Assembly (NCBI GenBank): GCA_900404475.1
Contig: OUQQ01000032.1
Span: 1 to 64,000, forward strand
From: Spongospora subterranea
Taxonomy: Eukaryota > Endomyxa > Phytomyxea > Plasmodiophorida > Plasmodiophoridae
Reading direction: 5' to 3'
Length of the DNA stretch: 64,000 nucleotides
Shown: piece after piece, positions 11,689-27,046 of the stretch
Layout of the letters: every line of letters begins with the position of its first letter
Numbering within the stretch: the stretch's first letter is position 1
Position numbers and translations under genes: made by a program
The notes under the pieces: generated by a model
What the model was told of the DNA's origin: nothing
The model's database searches: none
What the model saw: the letters and a program-made list of their open reading frames with translations, nothing else

Positions 11689-12050
11689 TCACCGCTTTTT
11701 TGTCGAGATATAACAAACTGCAAAAACATCATTTCGGTCAATTGTATTTACCCGCAGACAAAAACGCAAAGGAACGGACCATTATTCCCTCGAATAAATG
11801 CGTCCCCGAATTTTGTTTTCAGCTGGTCGTCCACATATTCCTCGGTTTGTTCCATGGCGATATTCATATACCCATCCAGACACGCTAGAACACCTGACCA
11901 GAGAAAAACCCCGGATTCGATCAGGTTCGGCCCATTCCCAATCAAAACACCACAGTCCAAACCTCTGTATTCGACCCCGGAATTGAGTTTTACAAACACG
12001 GGCCGGCCCAAGATCGTCTGTAAAAAATCGGACGGCGACCGTTTACTCAT
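11689..12050 (-). CDS. LSM6: U6 snRNA-associated Sm-like protein LSm6
   Basis: Three exons, complement(11689-11717, 11780-11893, 11963-12050), in phase, 76 aa, the normal LSm6 length. The Sm fold is clear: PSDFLQTILGRPVFVKLNSG, then VLACLDGYMNIAMEQTEEYV, then KFGDAFIRGNN, ending CYISTKKR. LSm6 is one ring subunit of LSm1-7 (cytoplasmic mRNA decay) and LSm2-8 (U6 snRNA binding in the nucleus). The introns are 69 and 62 bases; the second has the unusual donor GTCCGT. Orthology is very secure. Confidence 0.95.
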
Positions 12051-12361
12051 CGCGCTCTTACTATCGGCGATTGTTGCACGGACTGGCCGTTGGCCATTTC
12101 GGAGTCGAATTGAGAGGCTGCGCCGACTGTCACCTACGTCGCTGAAAAAGAGACGGAACGCGACGTGTAGATTTTGACTGATTCGTCGTCGTCGTTGTTT
12201 CAAACACTAAATTTGTTCGCCGTTATGCAGTTTCAAGTTATAGCCCGCTCCCTTCCTGTTTTGCCTTTCAAATCTGAGAAGCTCTAACGGAGAGCGAGAG
12301 TCATGTTCATAGAGCGACAGGATTCATCAAAGTCGGGTGCAGTAATGCAGACCCAGATTTA

Positions 12362-12676
12362 GCGGTTGTACATTACGCCAAACGGATTCGGCGGATTTCG
12401 TGGCGGCAACTGTAAAACGCAATACACGATATTGCCTGCAATTGCGTTCAGCGCTGCACGAAATTGTTCGATTTGATGAAGGGCCCGCGCCGACAGATCG
12501 CCAAATCTTAAACGATTCCAAAAAAACCGCTCGATAATGCTATTGTGGTTGCCTCGTACAGTGACGAGATCGGGACATGGCCCCGACCTATGTGTGTGCA
12601 GTGTGTAGCGCCAGGGCCAGGTCCATGGCGCAATGCAGTGCACGGAGTCCGAACCCGGAAGTTTCACGATCCTCAC
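12362..12676 (-). CDS. Possible small ORF between LSM6 and OB-fold gene
   Basis: A minus-strand open frame of about 105 codons beginning MRIVKLPGSD and ending PFGVMYNR. It lies in the 660-base gap between two divergent genes. The later part (SIIERFFWNRLRFGDLSARA) looks protein-like, but no family is recognised and a second open frame overlaps it. It could equally be untranslated promoter DNA. Confidence 0.25.
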
Positions 12677-12711
12677 TTATAGCTACGCGCGATTCACCTA
12701 GGCCTGGGAGA

Positions 12712-13314
12712 ATGGCAGTCGAGTCGGTGGAGCACGCGGTCGGGGAGGGCAATCCCCAGGAGAAACAGCCGGCGGCCGAACCCAGACAGCGCAGCGATCA
12801 GCGTGCGCCAGCGTTGAAGAAGGCCGTATTCGTCCCGTTGACTGCCATCGAACCCGATAGCGCCGGATACAATCTTAAAGTACAAACACACAAGTCCCAC
12901 TGTTGTTTCTACTCATTTTTTATCGATATCTTTTTTGTTCAGGTGAAGGTCGTGTCGGCTAAAACGATTGTGGACAAAATTCGCCCTGATGGAAGCCGTT
13001 ATTGTATTGGCGAGGTTTGTTGACTGGATTTGTTTCGTTTTCCATTTCAGAAATGGTTTGTGTCGATTCAGGCTGTCGTAGCGGATTCGTCAGCGTGTTG
13101 TACGATGACCATACGGGGAGCAGAGCAGAGCGCCACCGCCGCGCCCGGCGCCTGCCTGATCCTGCGGAACGCCAAGACGACCGTGTTCGAGGAGCACATC
13201 CGCCTGGTGATCGACCAGTTCGGCCTGATGCAGGTCGACAGCGACCCATCCCATGACGAGGTCAACACCGCCAACGACCTGTCTCAGGTCGCCTACGAGC
13301 TCGTCGAGGACTGA
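12712..13314 (+). CDS. OB-fold single-stranded nucleic-acid-binding protein, At4g28440-like
   Basis: Three exons join in phase: 12712-12879, 12943-13014, 13072-13314, 160 aa. After a 35-residue polar N-terminus the protein shows the OB-fold family pattern: AVFVPLTAIEPDSAGYNLKV, VVSAKTIVDK, a G-x-R segment, PGACLILRNAKTTVFEEHIR, LVIDQFGLMQV, and an ending NDLSQVAYELVED. Members of this family, best known from plants and protists, resemble the SOSS-B OB fold. The exact function is not established. The 3' end faces the 3' end of eS19, 157 bases away. Confidence 0.8.
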
Positions 13315-13471
13315 AACCACCTTCGCTCTGATTCATCACCTAAATCAATACAGAACAAAACGATCTCAATCGTCGATAAAACCGAGTCGAAATCAGCATT
13401 TTTGCAACGCGAGAAAACCGCAATAGCGATAGATTGATTGCGATTGTATTTTTTAGTGGATGAGTGTGTTT

Positions 13472-13909
13472 TCAGAAAGCCATGCTCGGAGCGACGTCAA
13501 CCTTTCCTGCGATCGTGTCAAGTTCCCGACGGCCCTTATCGGTGACACGACGGCCCTTGTCGTGCTTCGCCACGATGTCCAGCTGCTCCAGCTGCTGCAT
13601 GATCTTCCGGTTCACGCCCTTGGCCGACTCGCAGAACACGTTCTTGCGGGCACCGCGGCGGTGACGTCCGCCGAACACCTTGGTGAATCCGCCAACCGAT
13701 CCGCCACGCAGGTAGACGCGTCGGGCGATGGCCGCGGCGCGAACGAAATACCAATCGGGGTTCTGAGGGGGCAATTCCTTGTAGGAACCGGTCTTGCAGA
13801 ACTCAGCCCATGATGGGACCTGGAGCTTGTCCGATTTTTTGAAGTGCTCGGCGAGGGCGGCGACGAACTTGTCGGCCGGGACGTCCTTGACCAGCTTGCC
13901 AACAGCCAT
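13472..13909 (-). CDS. RPS19: 40S ribosomal protein eS19
   Basis: Intronless frame of 145 aa, exactly the usual eS19 length. Diagnostic stretches: VPADKFVAALAEHFKKSDKL, WAEFCKTGSYKELPPQNPDW, RGGSVGGFTKVFGGR, NVFCESAKGVNRKIMQQLEQ and VTDKGRRELDTIAGKV. eS19 sits in the head of the 40S subunit and is required for 18S rRNA 3'-end maturation. The gene is GC-rich and codon-biased compared with its neighbours, as expected for high expression. It shares a 680-base divergent upstream region with EXO1. Confidence 0.97.
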   Translation of the reverse strand: MAVGKLVKDVPADKFVAALAEHFKKSDKLQVPSWAEFCKTGSYKELPPQNPDWYFVRAAAIARRVYLRGGSVGGFTKVFGGRHRRGARKNVFCESAKGVNRKIMQQLEQLDIVAKHDKGRRVTDKGRRELDTIAGKVDVAPSMAF

Positions 13910-14589
13910 GGCGATCGGTGCGATGTTACAGGGAATATGGCGATGGCAAGTCCGCGACGGAGTTCGCAGATAGCAGTATATGTGGGCGCGCTAGTATTGT
14001 CGCGCACAGCCCAATCGCGGGCAACCGATGGCTGGCCATTCCATCCACCCTGGGCCATCGCCGAAACCAACACCATTGTACGATGGCAGATCAGCCCCGC
14101 CTCGGTCTTTCAACGCACCTAACTGGCCATCGATAAAAAAAATGTGTCGGCCAATGCCGATTCGCAACCGGTCTCTGTCGTGTTTTATTTCATATTCGCC
14201 CATCATTGCTGTTTAATAGAATACCTGTCGTCAGTCGCCAGTAGCCAGAGACAACGTCCGTCCCCTGCGGATTCGTCGCGCGAAAATCCCGACAAATGGC
14301 GCCAAAATCCCCATGTGTTGACCGTGACTGTATATGATTGGCCGCGCCCTCTCCTCCCCCCTCTCCTTGTCCCCGTTTGTCGTCATCGTCTTTGGTCCAG
14401 AGATATCTGTTGTGACTCTATCTCCCTCTCTCTTTCTCTCTCTCCTTATCGATCACACCACATTTCCCCCTTTTCAGACCATTCTTTCCAATTCCCGTCA
14501 CATCTCTATCTCTCTTTCCAGTTGTTTTCGGTTGTCGTCGCCGGTCCCTGGCGCCCGAGCGTCCTTCCCTCGTCCGCGAAAATAAACTA
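13910..14589. promoter_or_regulatory. Divergent intergenic region of RPS19 and EXO1
   Basis: 680 bases between two head-to-head genes. A long pyrimidine-rich tract (about 14335-14525, with CTCTCTCTCTTTCTCTCTCT-like runs near 14420-14445) sits on the EXO1 side. Pyrimidine tracts are common core-promoter features in fungi. No TATA box or known operator was picked out. The promoter role is inferred from position. Confidence 0.4.
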
Positions 14590-16541
14590 ATGGGTATCGC
14601 CGGTCTATTGCCGCTGTTGCGATCCATCACCGACCGGGTTCACATCTCGTCCTACGCCGGCCAATGCGTCGCCGTCGACACCTACTGCTGGCTGCATCGT
14701 GGCGCCTCCAGCCAGGCGTCGGCCATTTGTAAGAACGCGCCCAACGCCACCGGCTACATCCACTTCGTCTGCCACCGGGTCCAGATGCTGCTGGACGCCG
14801 GTGTTCACCCACTTCTCGTATTCGACGGCGGTTTCCTCCCCGCCAAACAGGGCCAAGAACAAACTCGCGCCGAGCGCCGCACTCGAACGCTGAATTCGGC
14901 GTTGCAGCTGGAGGCGGCCGGCAACAAAACCGCCGCCGAGAAATTATTTCGACAAGCGATCGACATCGACCCGGTGATGGCGAAAAGCGCCATCGACGCC
15001 GTTCGGAAATCGTTCGGCGATCGTGTGCGGATTGTCGTAGCGCCTTACGAGGCCGACGCCCAACTCACGTGGCTGATCAATTCCGGGCACGTGTCGGCCG
15101 TCATCTCCGAGGACTCCGACCTGCTGGCGTTCGGCTGCGAGCGCGTCCTGTTCAAGATGGACGGGCACGGGAACGGGGACCAGGTCTGCCTGGCCAGGCT
15201 GGGCGCCGCCCACGACATCAACCTGTCGGGCTGGACCCTGCACGACTTCCGCCTGATGTGCATCCTGAGCGGGTGCGACTACCTGCCGTCGATCGAGGGG
15301 ATGGGGATCAAGACCGCCCATCGCCTCGTCCTCACCGAGAAGACCATCGACCGGATCCTGCGGCGGATTCGCCTCCAGGGCAAGTTCCATGTTCCCAAAG
15401 GATACGCCGAGAAGGTCGTCGACGCTCAACTCACTTTTCAACATCAGGTTCGATTTTCGCCGGTTTACGTCGATCGTTGAATTGAGGGAGATTCATATCC
15501 ACAGCGCGTTTACGATATCGGAACTCGTCGTTTGACGTTCTTGCACGATCTTCCGTCGTCAAAGTCGCTGGCCGATTCCATGGAGTTTCTTGGGCCGGAT
15601 CTGACGCCAGAGCTGGCTCAAGGCATTGCGGAAGCGAGGATCAACCCCATTACGCTGCAGGCTTTCGATGCCGCGCCCGACCAGGAACCGAACCCCACCG
15701 AGTCGCCGCCGGTGAAGCCAGCGGCGGTTGCTCGGGGCCCAATGGACTCGTACGTTCTGCGATCGTCGTCGGCGTCGTCGAACCCGTTCAACGTCCCGCG
15801 TCCGTCGTCCGGTCGCCCAACAACCCACGAACAGGCCGAGAATAGGAGGAAATCGGATTCGGCAATCTGCGGGAAACGGTCGTTTCAAAGCGTGTTTGTG
15901 CGATCGGATCGGCTAACGCTGGTTCGGCAATGTGGGGTCGTTCCATCCGGACCGCAACTGGAGTCGCTCCAGCAGATCTGCTACCGCCGATCGACGTCCA
16001 ACCCCGAACCCGACCCCAAGAAACCAGTCGATTCGGTGTCGCACAGGAGACACTCGCTGTGCATTCCGACCGGCCAAACCCGAGGTGACATCGCGGGCGA
16101 ACAATCGGAAGAACGGAGAAGGGACGAATATCAGACAGAAAAGAGGACGCTTCTGCCGTTGAATGTCAGTTTCGTCGTCATGTTTGTTTTTGTTTGTTTT
16201 TTATTTTTGTTGTTTGGAGATAGGGACCATGTGGAGTCGGTCCGATATCAGAACAAGTTGCTCCAACGAGGCGGTCGCCGTCAGTTGGAAGTACCAGCAA
16301 AGGACGTTTCGATGTTGAGCTCGAATCGGCGGGTCGGAGTCGTGGCGATGATGGACAGGGTCGAGGCCATGACGAGAACTTTGCCCCTGAGGAACTCGTC
16401 CCTAACGATATGTCGATTTCGGCCGTGATCAAGGCGGATTGTCCGCTCCAGATCAACCTCAGCTCGTTCGATTTTTACCGATATGCCGCGATCGGCAACC
16501 AGATCGACACGATCCTGGACCGATACGACTCAATCAAATAA
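14590..16541 (+). CDS. EXO1: Exonuclease 1 (XPG/FEN1 family)
   Basis: Three exons in phase: 14590-15447, 15505-16164, 16224-16541, 611 aa. It starts MGIAGLLPLL like all EXO1 proteins. The N-domain has AVDTYCWLHRGA (catalytic Asp) and VFDGG; the I-domain has APYEADAQLTWL and SEDSDLLAFGC; the helix-two-turn-helix region has LSGCDYLPSIEGMGIKTAH. The post-core segment FQHQRVYDIGTRRLTFL and the PD-x-TPE-like turn are typical of EXO1 rather than FEN1 or GEN1. The C-terminal half is disordered, and human MLH1/MSH2-binding motifs there cannot be judged by eye. EXO1 is a 5'-3' exonuclease/flap nuclease in mismatch repair and double-strand-break resection. Intron 2 has donor GTCAGT. Confidence 0.93.
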
Positions 16542-19587
<3,046 letters not shown>

Positions 19588-22500
19588 ATGGGTTCGTTAG
19601 AACAAACGAATAATGAGCCGTCGTCTAGTACAGATAGCATCTCGCCCATCGCCGGGGCGCAGGTGCTGGGTCAACGGCGCACCTGGACCGCGGCGACACG
19701 AACGGCTGAATCGGCAGCGGTCAGCGACAGCGCGTGGAGTGGGGCAATTGCCACCCTCAAATCTGGGGGTAACCCCAAGCCCATGTCGGACCTGCTCAAA
19801 ATCAACAGCGAATGTTCTAAAAAATTATTAATGGAACTGACGACTTGGGCCATGGATGATTTACCGACGGTTCCGGTTTTACAATTGCTGTTAGCGCTGG
19901 TGAAAAGAGATGCAGCCATCTGGCTAATTGAGAGCCCAGATAAGGTTGGACAGCATTATCCACAAATTTTACTATCTGCAAAACTCGGGTTGGCCCATCC
20001 AAATCCACATCTTCGGCAATGCTGGTCGTATGCGCTGGACCTGCTTCTCCATGAACATTTGACCAAGCTGCCGTTCAGCTCACTGATTGCTGCGTTCGTA
20101 CTAACGGCAAGTCTGGATCCCAGACTGAGGCAACGCTGGCTATCAGCCATCGTCGCATTTATTCGACGCCTCTATACTTATAGTGCCAAGCATAACGACT
20201 GTCTTCCAATGAATGCGCTGGTCCCCTACAGCGACGAGTTGGTTCGATTCGCCAGTAGCTCCTTAAGCGACGCTAACATGATAATCCGCGTTCGATCAGC
20301 GATGCTCTTGAGACTGTTATTGCCTATTTGCGATACCGAAGTCGCAGCGGAGTCCATACCGTCGTTGTTGTCGGCAATGGATAGGCCTCATGCCGGCACG
20401 TCGAGTGGGAGTATACAAAGTGGAGCGGAGGCGTCGGTCCGCTATAAAGTCGAACGAGAAATCGTCACGACTGAGGAATCATACGTGGCCGGGCTCGAAA
20501 CATTGATGCGCAAAGTTATGGAGCCGTTAAGGGCGAAGCATATCATTCCCGATGATAAAGCGTGCGCATTGTTTACCAATCTGCCGTCAATTGCGGCTCT
20601 AAATAGGCTCCTTCTCTGCGACCTTTTGGAGTGCCAGTGCACGATCCAGTGCGGATGCATTCCGGGCACTTTTGTTCGATTCGCCGGTGTTTTCAAGCTA
20701 TACAGCGAATACGTCAACGGCTTCGATAATTGCCTACAGCTTCTCAGCGAGCTAAGGAGCAATGCTGCCTTCAATAAGTTTATGGCATCCACGGGCGTCC
20801 AACTCACGTCCTTGTTGATATCACCTATCCAACGTATTCCCCGTTATTTATTACTACTACAAGAACTAGCTCGACACACCACCGTAGACCACATGGCTTC
20901 TGCGGTTATTCACCAAGCCGTTGACAAAATCCGAGCTATCGCCGATCACCTCAATGACAGCAAGAAGAGGGTTGAAGACTTAACAAAACTGCTAACTCTC
21001 CAGAATCGCATTTCAGGCAGGGCGCCGACATTGATCAAACCCGATAGAGAGCTGCTGCTTGACGGCGTGGTAAGGAAGAGATCCTCGTCTAGCACTGCGC
21101 TATCTAGGCGACATTCTCGTCATGTTTTTGTGTTTAACGACATGATTTGTACGTTATCGTTGTAATTAGAGTAATGTTTGATAACGTCATTGTATTTGGG
21201 TGTTTAGTATGGTGTACTGCTTCATATCGCTACAAAGGAATGCTGGAGCTGGCTCATACCGACAGTTCTCGAGTGTACGAAGCGCGCAATGAATTCTTGT
21301 TGGATGTCGTAGGGTCACGAAGGTCGATCCAGTTGGAATTTTCAGATCGTAAAGACCGTGATCTTTGGCATGAGATCGTTGAAGATGCAATTCGCGCACT
21401 CCAGGATCGACGCCATTCTACATTGCGGACAGGCACTGTTCGTATGAAAAACTTGCTTGAAAGGGATCTTCAGCGTGCTGTTCATGCTCAAACACCAACC
21501 AGTACACCTGTCAAACGTCGGTCAAACTCTATTGGTTCCCCTGACCTTAGTCGGAGAGCTGAATCCCCAAGCGCTTTTCAAGAGCCCCTTACTCCTGTCA
21601 GTGCTGCTGGGGCACCCACTCTCTCAGCAGATGCTGAAGCGGTGCGCGCATTGCATTCTCTAGTTTTGCTCTATGGCCATACTCTAGGTCGTGATACTGC
21701 CGATATGATAGCAGATGAGGCCTTGAAAGCATTACAACGCGTGCATCACTGTCTTTCAAGGTCCAAAAAAGACAGTGTGATTCGGAACCCCGGTGACTAT
21801 TCGCTTTTACATATGTGTGTATGGCCGCTAACCAAAATAATCAGAGTTTGTGAAGGCGGTTCTTTCATACTGTGCGGATCGTTTGTCTCTCCCTTGGGTA
21901 TCACCGACGGAGGTGCAGCTACATGAAGATTACTCTCATTTGCCTGAGCATTCACGTGATTCTTCTCCTGAACCGATTTCTACTGATTCTATGTCGACAA
22001 CCTTCCAAGAAATCAGCCAACCCATTGATAACCAAACCTCAGAAATTCCAAGCATGGATCAGTTCTGTCATCAATTGTACCCGATCTTGCTTGATCTTAT
22101 GGCTGCATGCCCATCGCCAGTCGCAGAGTCTAATATTTTCTATCACGCAACACGATGCTTGTCGGCTTGTGTCGATCGTCAACCACGGGAGCTTACAATG
22201 GCGGTACTCGATCAGCTAGAACGGTATGTCCGACATGAGCGGGATAGAGTGACACCAGATGACTTGAACTGGAGACGAAGGAGCATCGCAATGTTATTGC
22301 TTGGAATGATTGCGGATTCGAAGTCTGTGAGTGACGAAGATTTTGAAATTGTTTCCCAGTATGCTCCATATGCCATCGCTGGATTATCTCCCAGGTCCGA
22401 ATCAAAGGAAGTTTGGATGCAGCATGAGGAAACTGTTATTTTTGCAACTCAGGCCGCCAGCAGGATCTATAAGCGCCGGCTAGCATGGATATCAGCAGTG

Positions 22501-24687
22501 ACCTGCTTAGAATCTATTGACAATGTATGTAAGCGTCTCGAAAATGACCCGGCTCCATCGTTATCGCTGGTGCATGTGCTAAACGCTGCAAGGTCAGCAA
22601 CATCTGGCTGAAGTTATTGCTCTGTTAACATCGGTTGCAGGTACATAATTGACGGCGAGGTTTCTCAAATCGATTCGCATCTGCAGCTCCTATCATCCGC
22701 CACCATGCACCGTTTGAACAAATACGGATCGGTGGACACCGAAGATAGTATCTCTGGAATGCTTGATGTTCTTCTGCGATGCGTTCAATGGCGTGGCGAG
22801 TCAAGTGATAAAAGATCGCTGTTTGTTCAGGCAGGAGATTGTGCCGCCAAGGTATTGCAAGGCTGTCACAGCGCCCATTCAGGTTTCTTGGCTGTTTCCA
22901 TTCTAAGGGCAGTTGTTGGCAAGGAGGATGCTAACAAAGTCTTGCTTGACATTTGCTCTCTTCTCCAGCATTCTCTTACCTCAGAAAAAGCACCCTATCT
23001 TGATAACACTACCGCGCAAGATATGAGATTGATGCATTTAATTATTGATCTGGTGGGAATTTGTCTTGAATTGATTGAGAGCCAGGCTTTGGTTTCTTAT
23101 CTTCCGATTCTCGGGCCAATATTTCATAAGTTGCTTATTGAGAGTTGCTCCGTTGACTTCGAGTTTGAGGGTTCTTCGATCTTCAACGCACCTTGCGTAG
23201 TCGGGTGCGACTTCTCGACATCTCGAAGAACAACGTCTGCTGCTGTTGTGGACAATAACGACTTTCAATCAGCAGCAGTGAGCGTTGCAATCGAGATTGC
23301 AAACTCTTGCCCTACTGGTATCACTGCATTGGAAATCGGGTCCGCTTTACTCTCTGTTTTCAGTTTTGTTCGGCATATTGTTTTAGACAGGTAATTTCTA
23401 ATCACTTTGCCTTGCTTTCTGTTTGTTGACGCCACTTTTCTCAGAATATTGCAAGAAAGTCTGCCGAATTTGGATGATGGAGAAAGTGTTGATACTGCCA
23501 TACCCCGCAAATTGGATACGACGCTTCGTTGCATCGTTGGCCTCACAGAGCTGTGGATCAGGGCGAAAGGCGCAACCGATGCTACACGAACCGACTTGCG
23601 ATCTCTTGGGTTTTCGTTTATTGCGCAATTATCGGACACAATAGAAAAGATTCCTACTGCAATCGCTCTGTCTAACATGTGGGCTCAAAGCCTGTTTATC
23701 CAATTACTTGATTCATGGTCCACCATTGCTAACGTCCTTGGCTCTCATGACACGGAAAAATTACGCTCGCAAAACGTTCTTCGGATGATCAACCTGATGA
23801 TGTCCAAAAACAGGGATGGCCGAATTTCAGAAATGTCTCGCCATGATGGTAATGATATTCGCCTACTGCCTCCGGCGTGCGCCCGGGTATCTCTTTGGGT
23901 TGTTAGAGACATTATTTATCTGCATCAAGCGCAGGTTGGTTGATTATTATACCGAAACGTAAAATGCTAATGACGATATGATAGTTTCTGGAGCAAGTTC
24001 TGTATTTTCTTCCATTCTTGGGTTCTGCTCTGTGCTGGTCTGCGGAAACAACTGTTCAACAAAGCGCGGCAGACTTGCTACGCCAGTTCGCTCGAGTTAT
24101 GGCCGCTGAGCAATTAAACGCATATTTGACATCTGATCTCATATCGGGGCTGTATTGCGCTGTACAAAGGTATGAGTTTGTAAGATCATTTGAAACTACT
24201 TATATAACTGTTTGTGGTGTATTCCAGCGTTGTCTCATCTACCAGGAGATCGTCTTGTCTATGTATTGCTCAATGCTTACTAACAGTCCAATCATGGAGG
24301 TTAGCCATGCCGATTATATCGCACAGTCAACTTGTGGAAGCCGTTATTGAGTGCATGCCATTACCAATAATCGAAGAAGATTCTTATGAAGACAATCAAC
24401 TCATGTGCCGTAGCGTTGCCGCAGTGCTGTCTTCGTGCTTTGTCAGAACGCGTGGCCATCAAGCAGCTCAATCAACCAAATCGACGCAGCAGCAACTAGC
24501 CGCTCTCGTTGCCGGAAGGATACCTTTGATCACTGAGGTGTTGCAGGAAGGCAACGGTGCTACTGCTTGCAGAACGTTAAGTGTGGCGTGCTCACGGCTG
24601 CTGGGTCAGTCATCATTTGAGTTAGCATGCCGAGAATGGTCTCCAAGGCGAGATGCACAATTCGATCGAAGAATATTGCGATCATAA
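19588..24687 (+). CDS. Large RhoGEF (DH-PH) protein with long helical flanks
   Basis: Multi-exon gene, roughly 1,590 aa. Exons: 19588-21148, 21208-~21790, ~21846-22592, 22641-23390, 23445-23934, 23985-24169, 24228-24687. The first 270 residues look like HEAT/ARM helices. The DH domain spans about 290-480, with EREIVTTEESYVAGLETLM at its start and SLLISPIQRIPRYLLLLQEL as the conserved DH helix. The PH domain follows (LLLDGVVRKRSSSS, HVFVFNDMI, YRYKGMLEL, IQLEFSDRKDRDLWHEIVED) and is split by a 59-base intron. About 900 residues of helical repeats follow. DH-PH proteins load GTP onto Rho-family GTPases. Donor GTCAGC is used at 22593. The exact splice near 21790 and the frame of the last two exons are less certain. 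Confidence 0.8.
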
Positions 24688-25050
24688 AAACATGTATATG
24701 CCAAAGAAGAAAATTTCTTGAAAAAGTCCTTCAACCCTGTTCAAATAGTGTCATACTAGAGGTGGCACAAATCTTATCGGTCCAAAAAATATGCAGCTTG
24801 AAAAATAACGGAAACATGTTCAGGGTTTGGATGGATAACTGGAGTGACAACTTTTATGTATAGGGCTTCAAGCCTAATCTCCGAGATAGTCAATGTAATG
24901 ATAGTGTTATCATGCGCGTTGTCCGCTACCAAACATTTCAGCAGTGATGCGCTTGAGAAACGTTATGGACGACCATCGAAGAAACAATGCAGAGTATACG
25001 TGCCGATGTGAATGACAAATGCCACTCATCGTCTTTGTATATTATGGATA
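24688..25050. other. Intergenic region between convergent genes
   Basis: 363 AT-rich bases between the 3' ends of the RhoGEF and protease genes. No feature is recognised. Confidence 0.4.
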
Positions 25051-26676
25051 TTTACTGCATGCGGACGTATCCGCTTGTGACCTGCTGGCGACGGAAGCAA
25101 GACGCGTATACGTAATAGGCGAGTCCCAGCGTTGTTACAACCGCTGCTACGACAATGCTCACAAGAGTAATGGCGAATGCAGACTGATTGGGCAATGGCG
25201 TCGACATGGATGCGAATCCCACGCGTTTTCTGCCAACATCGTAAATCGTGTAGTATTTTCGATTCCAAACATCGCCAATAAGCCTAGAAACCAGTTATCC
25301 GGAGATCCGACATGAAATAATACGGAGCTTACCAGAAATTTATACCAGGTGGAAGTGGAAACATTCCAAGATAGCAAACGTTCCCTTCACGGAAAATTAC
25401 ATAATCTTCAGGATCTAAATCCAGCGTAATCCCAGACATCTAAATACCAGATAAATCAAAACATTGTCATATTGATGCAATAAAGCAGGACTGACGCTCA
25501 TTTGGAATTTAGGTAGTGTTTTCATGTCCTGACACAGCACAGCTACAACCCCCACGTCGTCCGCGGGAACAATGTCGAAAATCTTACTTAGATGTTGCAC
25601 ATACGAGTCGGGAATACCAATCCTGAACCAAACGTCAGCAATTATATTTGATTACTGCATCGAACATCACGCACAGGCTGGTGCCGGAATCAATAATGAC
25701 CGGAAAATCTGTCGATACGACAAGTTTTTTAAAACCAATATTTTCGACTTCAATATTCCAGAACCCATTCGTTGGATCCGATAGTGGGGCGTAGACTATA
25801 AGCCAAAATCAGTTGCAAATACACAACTACAAATTGGTAATGGAAGTTACCTATATCGCCTACAAAATGATTGGGATCGATGCCACCAAGAACTAATTCT
25901 CCAGTGCAGGATCCAGATTTACTCTGCAGATAAAATGCGAATACCTGGTCCTTGAACACACCTTGATCACAGGCCTGCACGAACAGCGGCTTTTGATTAG
26001 CTGTATCAAGGCCAAGGCCCATCCCGACGATCCCGTCGAAATATGAACTCGAAAATTCCGTTCCACTCGTGATGACCCCGAACTTGACGGGATCAAGCTT
26101 GGCTCCTGATAAATCAATAACATCTTTTACCAGCTCGCCTTTAGCCCTGGAAATTTGCTCAGGCAAACCATCAACAAAATCGGTTGACAACTTACGAGCC
26201 TTTGAGATACTGGATCGTAAACTCTGTTCCATCTTTTTCATAGCTGGTCGATATTGATGAATCATACAGAGACTTTCCATTGCATAACTTGCAGTCCACT
26301 CCAGGAACCCTGAATAAGGAACTGAACATTCTATTGGGGAATATCTTATAACAATGCAATACCAGAAATTGGAACTTCCTGTATCAAACAAAACTTGAAA
26401 TTTTTGTGGGGGTGTGCCGATCTCGATCTGGCCATAATACTGAACCTAAAGTGCGATTATCACAAATCCCCAAACCAACAATGATGTGTATCATACATTG
26501 CCTTTATCTGAAAGTGGGATAGACACAGATGAATTCAGCCTGGCCAGAAACGGCAAATGCTTCAGAGTGTGTAAATGCGTAGGCCGTTCGACTTTGACAG
26601 GAACCTTGACGAAGCCCAGGCAAGTACCTAGGCCGCCGATCACGACGAGAGCCATGAAGGCCGTCAACGACCACAT
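25051..26676 (-). CDS. Membrane-anchored pepsin-like aspartic protease (A1)
   Basis: Secreted A1 protease in about eight exons. Exon 1 (26676 downward) encodes a signal peptide (LTAFMALVVIGGLGTCLGFV) and a short propeptide. Exon 2 has YYGQIEIGTPPQKFQVLFDT, completed by GSSNFW, the first DTGS catalytic motif. Later exons give FDGIVGMGLGLD, SCTGELVLGGIDPNHF, the second active-site motif VIIDSGTSL, ITLDLDPEDYVIF and LIGDVWNRKYYTIYDVGRKR. After the catalytic domain comes a hydrophobic helix (SAFAITLVSIVVAAVVTTLG) and a short basic tail ending YVRMQ, so it is membrane-anchored, like yapsins or BACE in topology. Both catalytic aspartates are present. Several introns are 40-70 bases; one uses GTCAGT. 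Confidence 0.88.
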
Positions 26677-27046
26677 CTTGACACCCGTTAATCGTGAATG
26701 AAACTCGAACAGGCAGTTGATCAGTCCAGAGTATCGGGCTGCGCACACACGTTTCTGTATTTTGAACGGTACTGTCATTGTGGTGACCCCCACTCTCAAC
26801 GCCGGATAAATATAGAACCAGCCACAGAGCCATGCGCAAAAGTGTCGTGCTCCGCCCGGGGTTTATCGATTGTGGCGAACTTTTTTTTTTGAAAAATGTT
26901 GTTGAACTTCTTGAACTTTCTTCGATATCACTGGTTGATGTATATTCGCGAACGGATTTTGTGTCGCCGAGTTGCTGTATCATGTTCCCAACCCCTGGTG
27001 GGCGTAAGGTGGTACACGTGAAGATATACAGGAGACGGGTCGGAGG

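Noticed and set aside
13612..14076. Minus-strand frame overlapping the eS19 gene
   Set aside because: It is a shifted shadow of eS19, which is unambiguous in the other frame.
14944..15444. Minus-strand 166-codon frame inside EXO1
   Set aside because: GC-rich antisense shadow of the EXO1 nuclease core.
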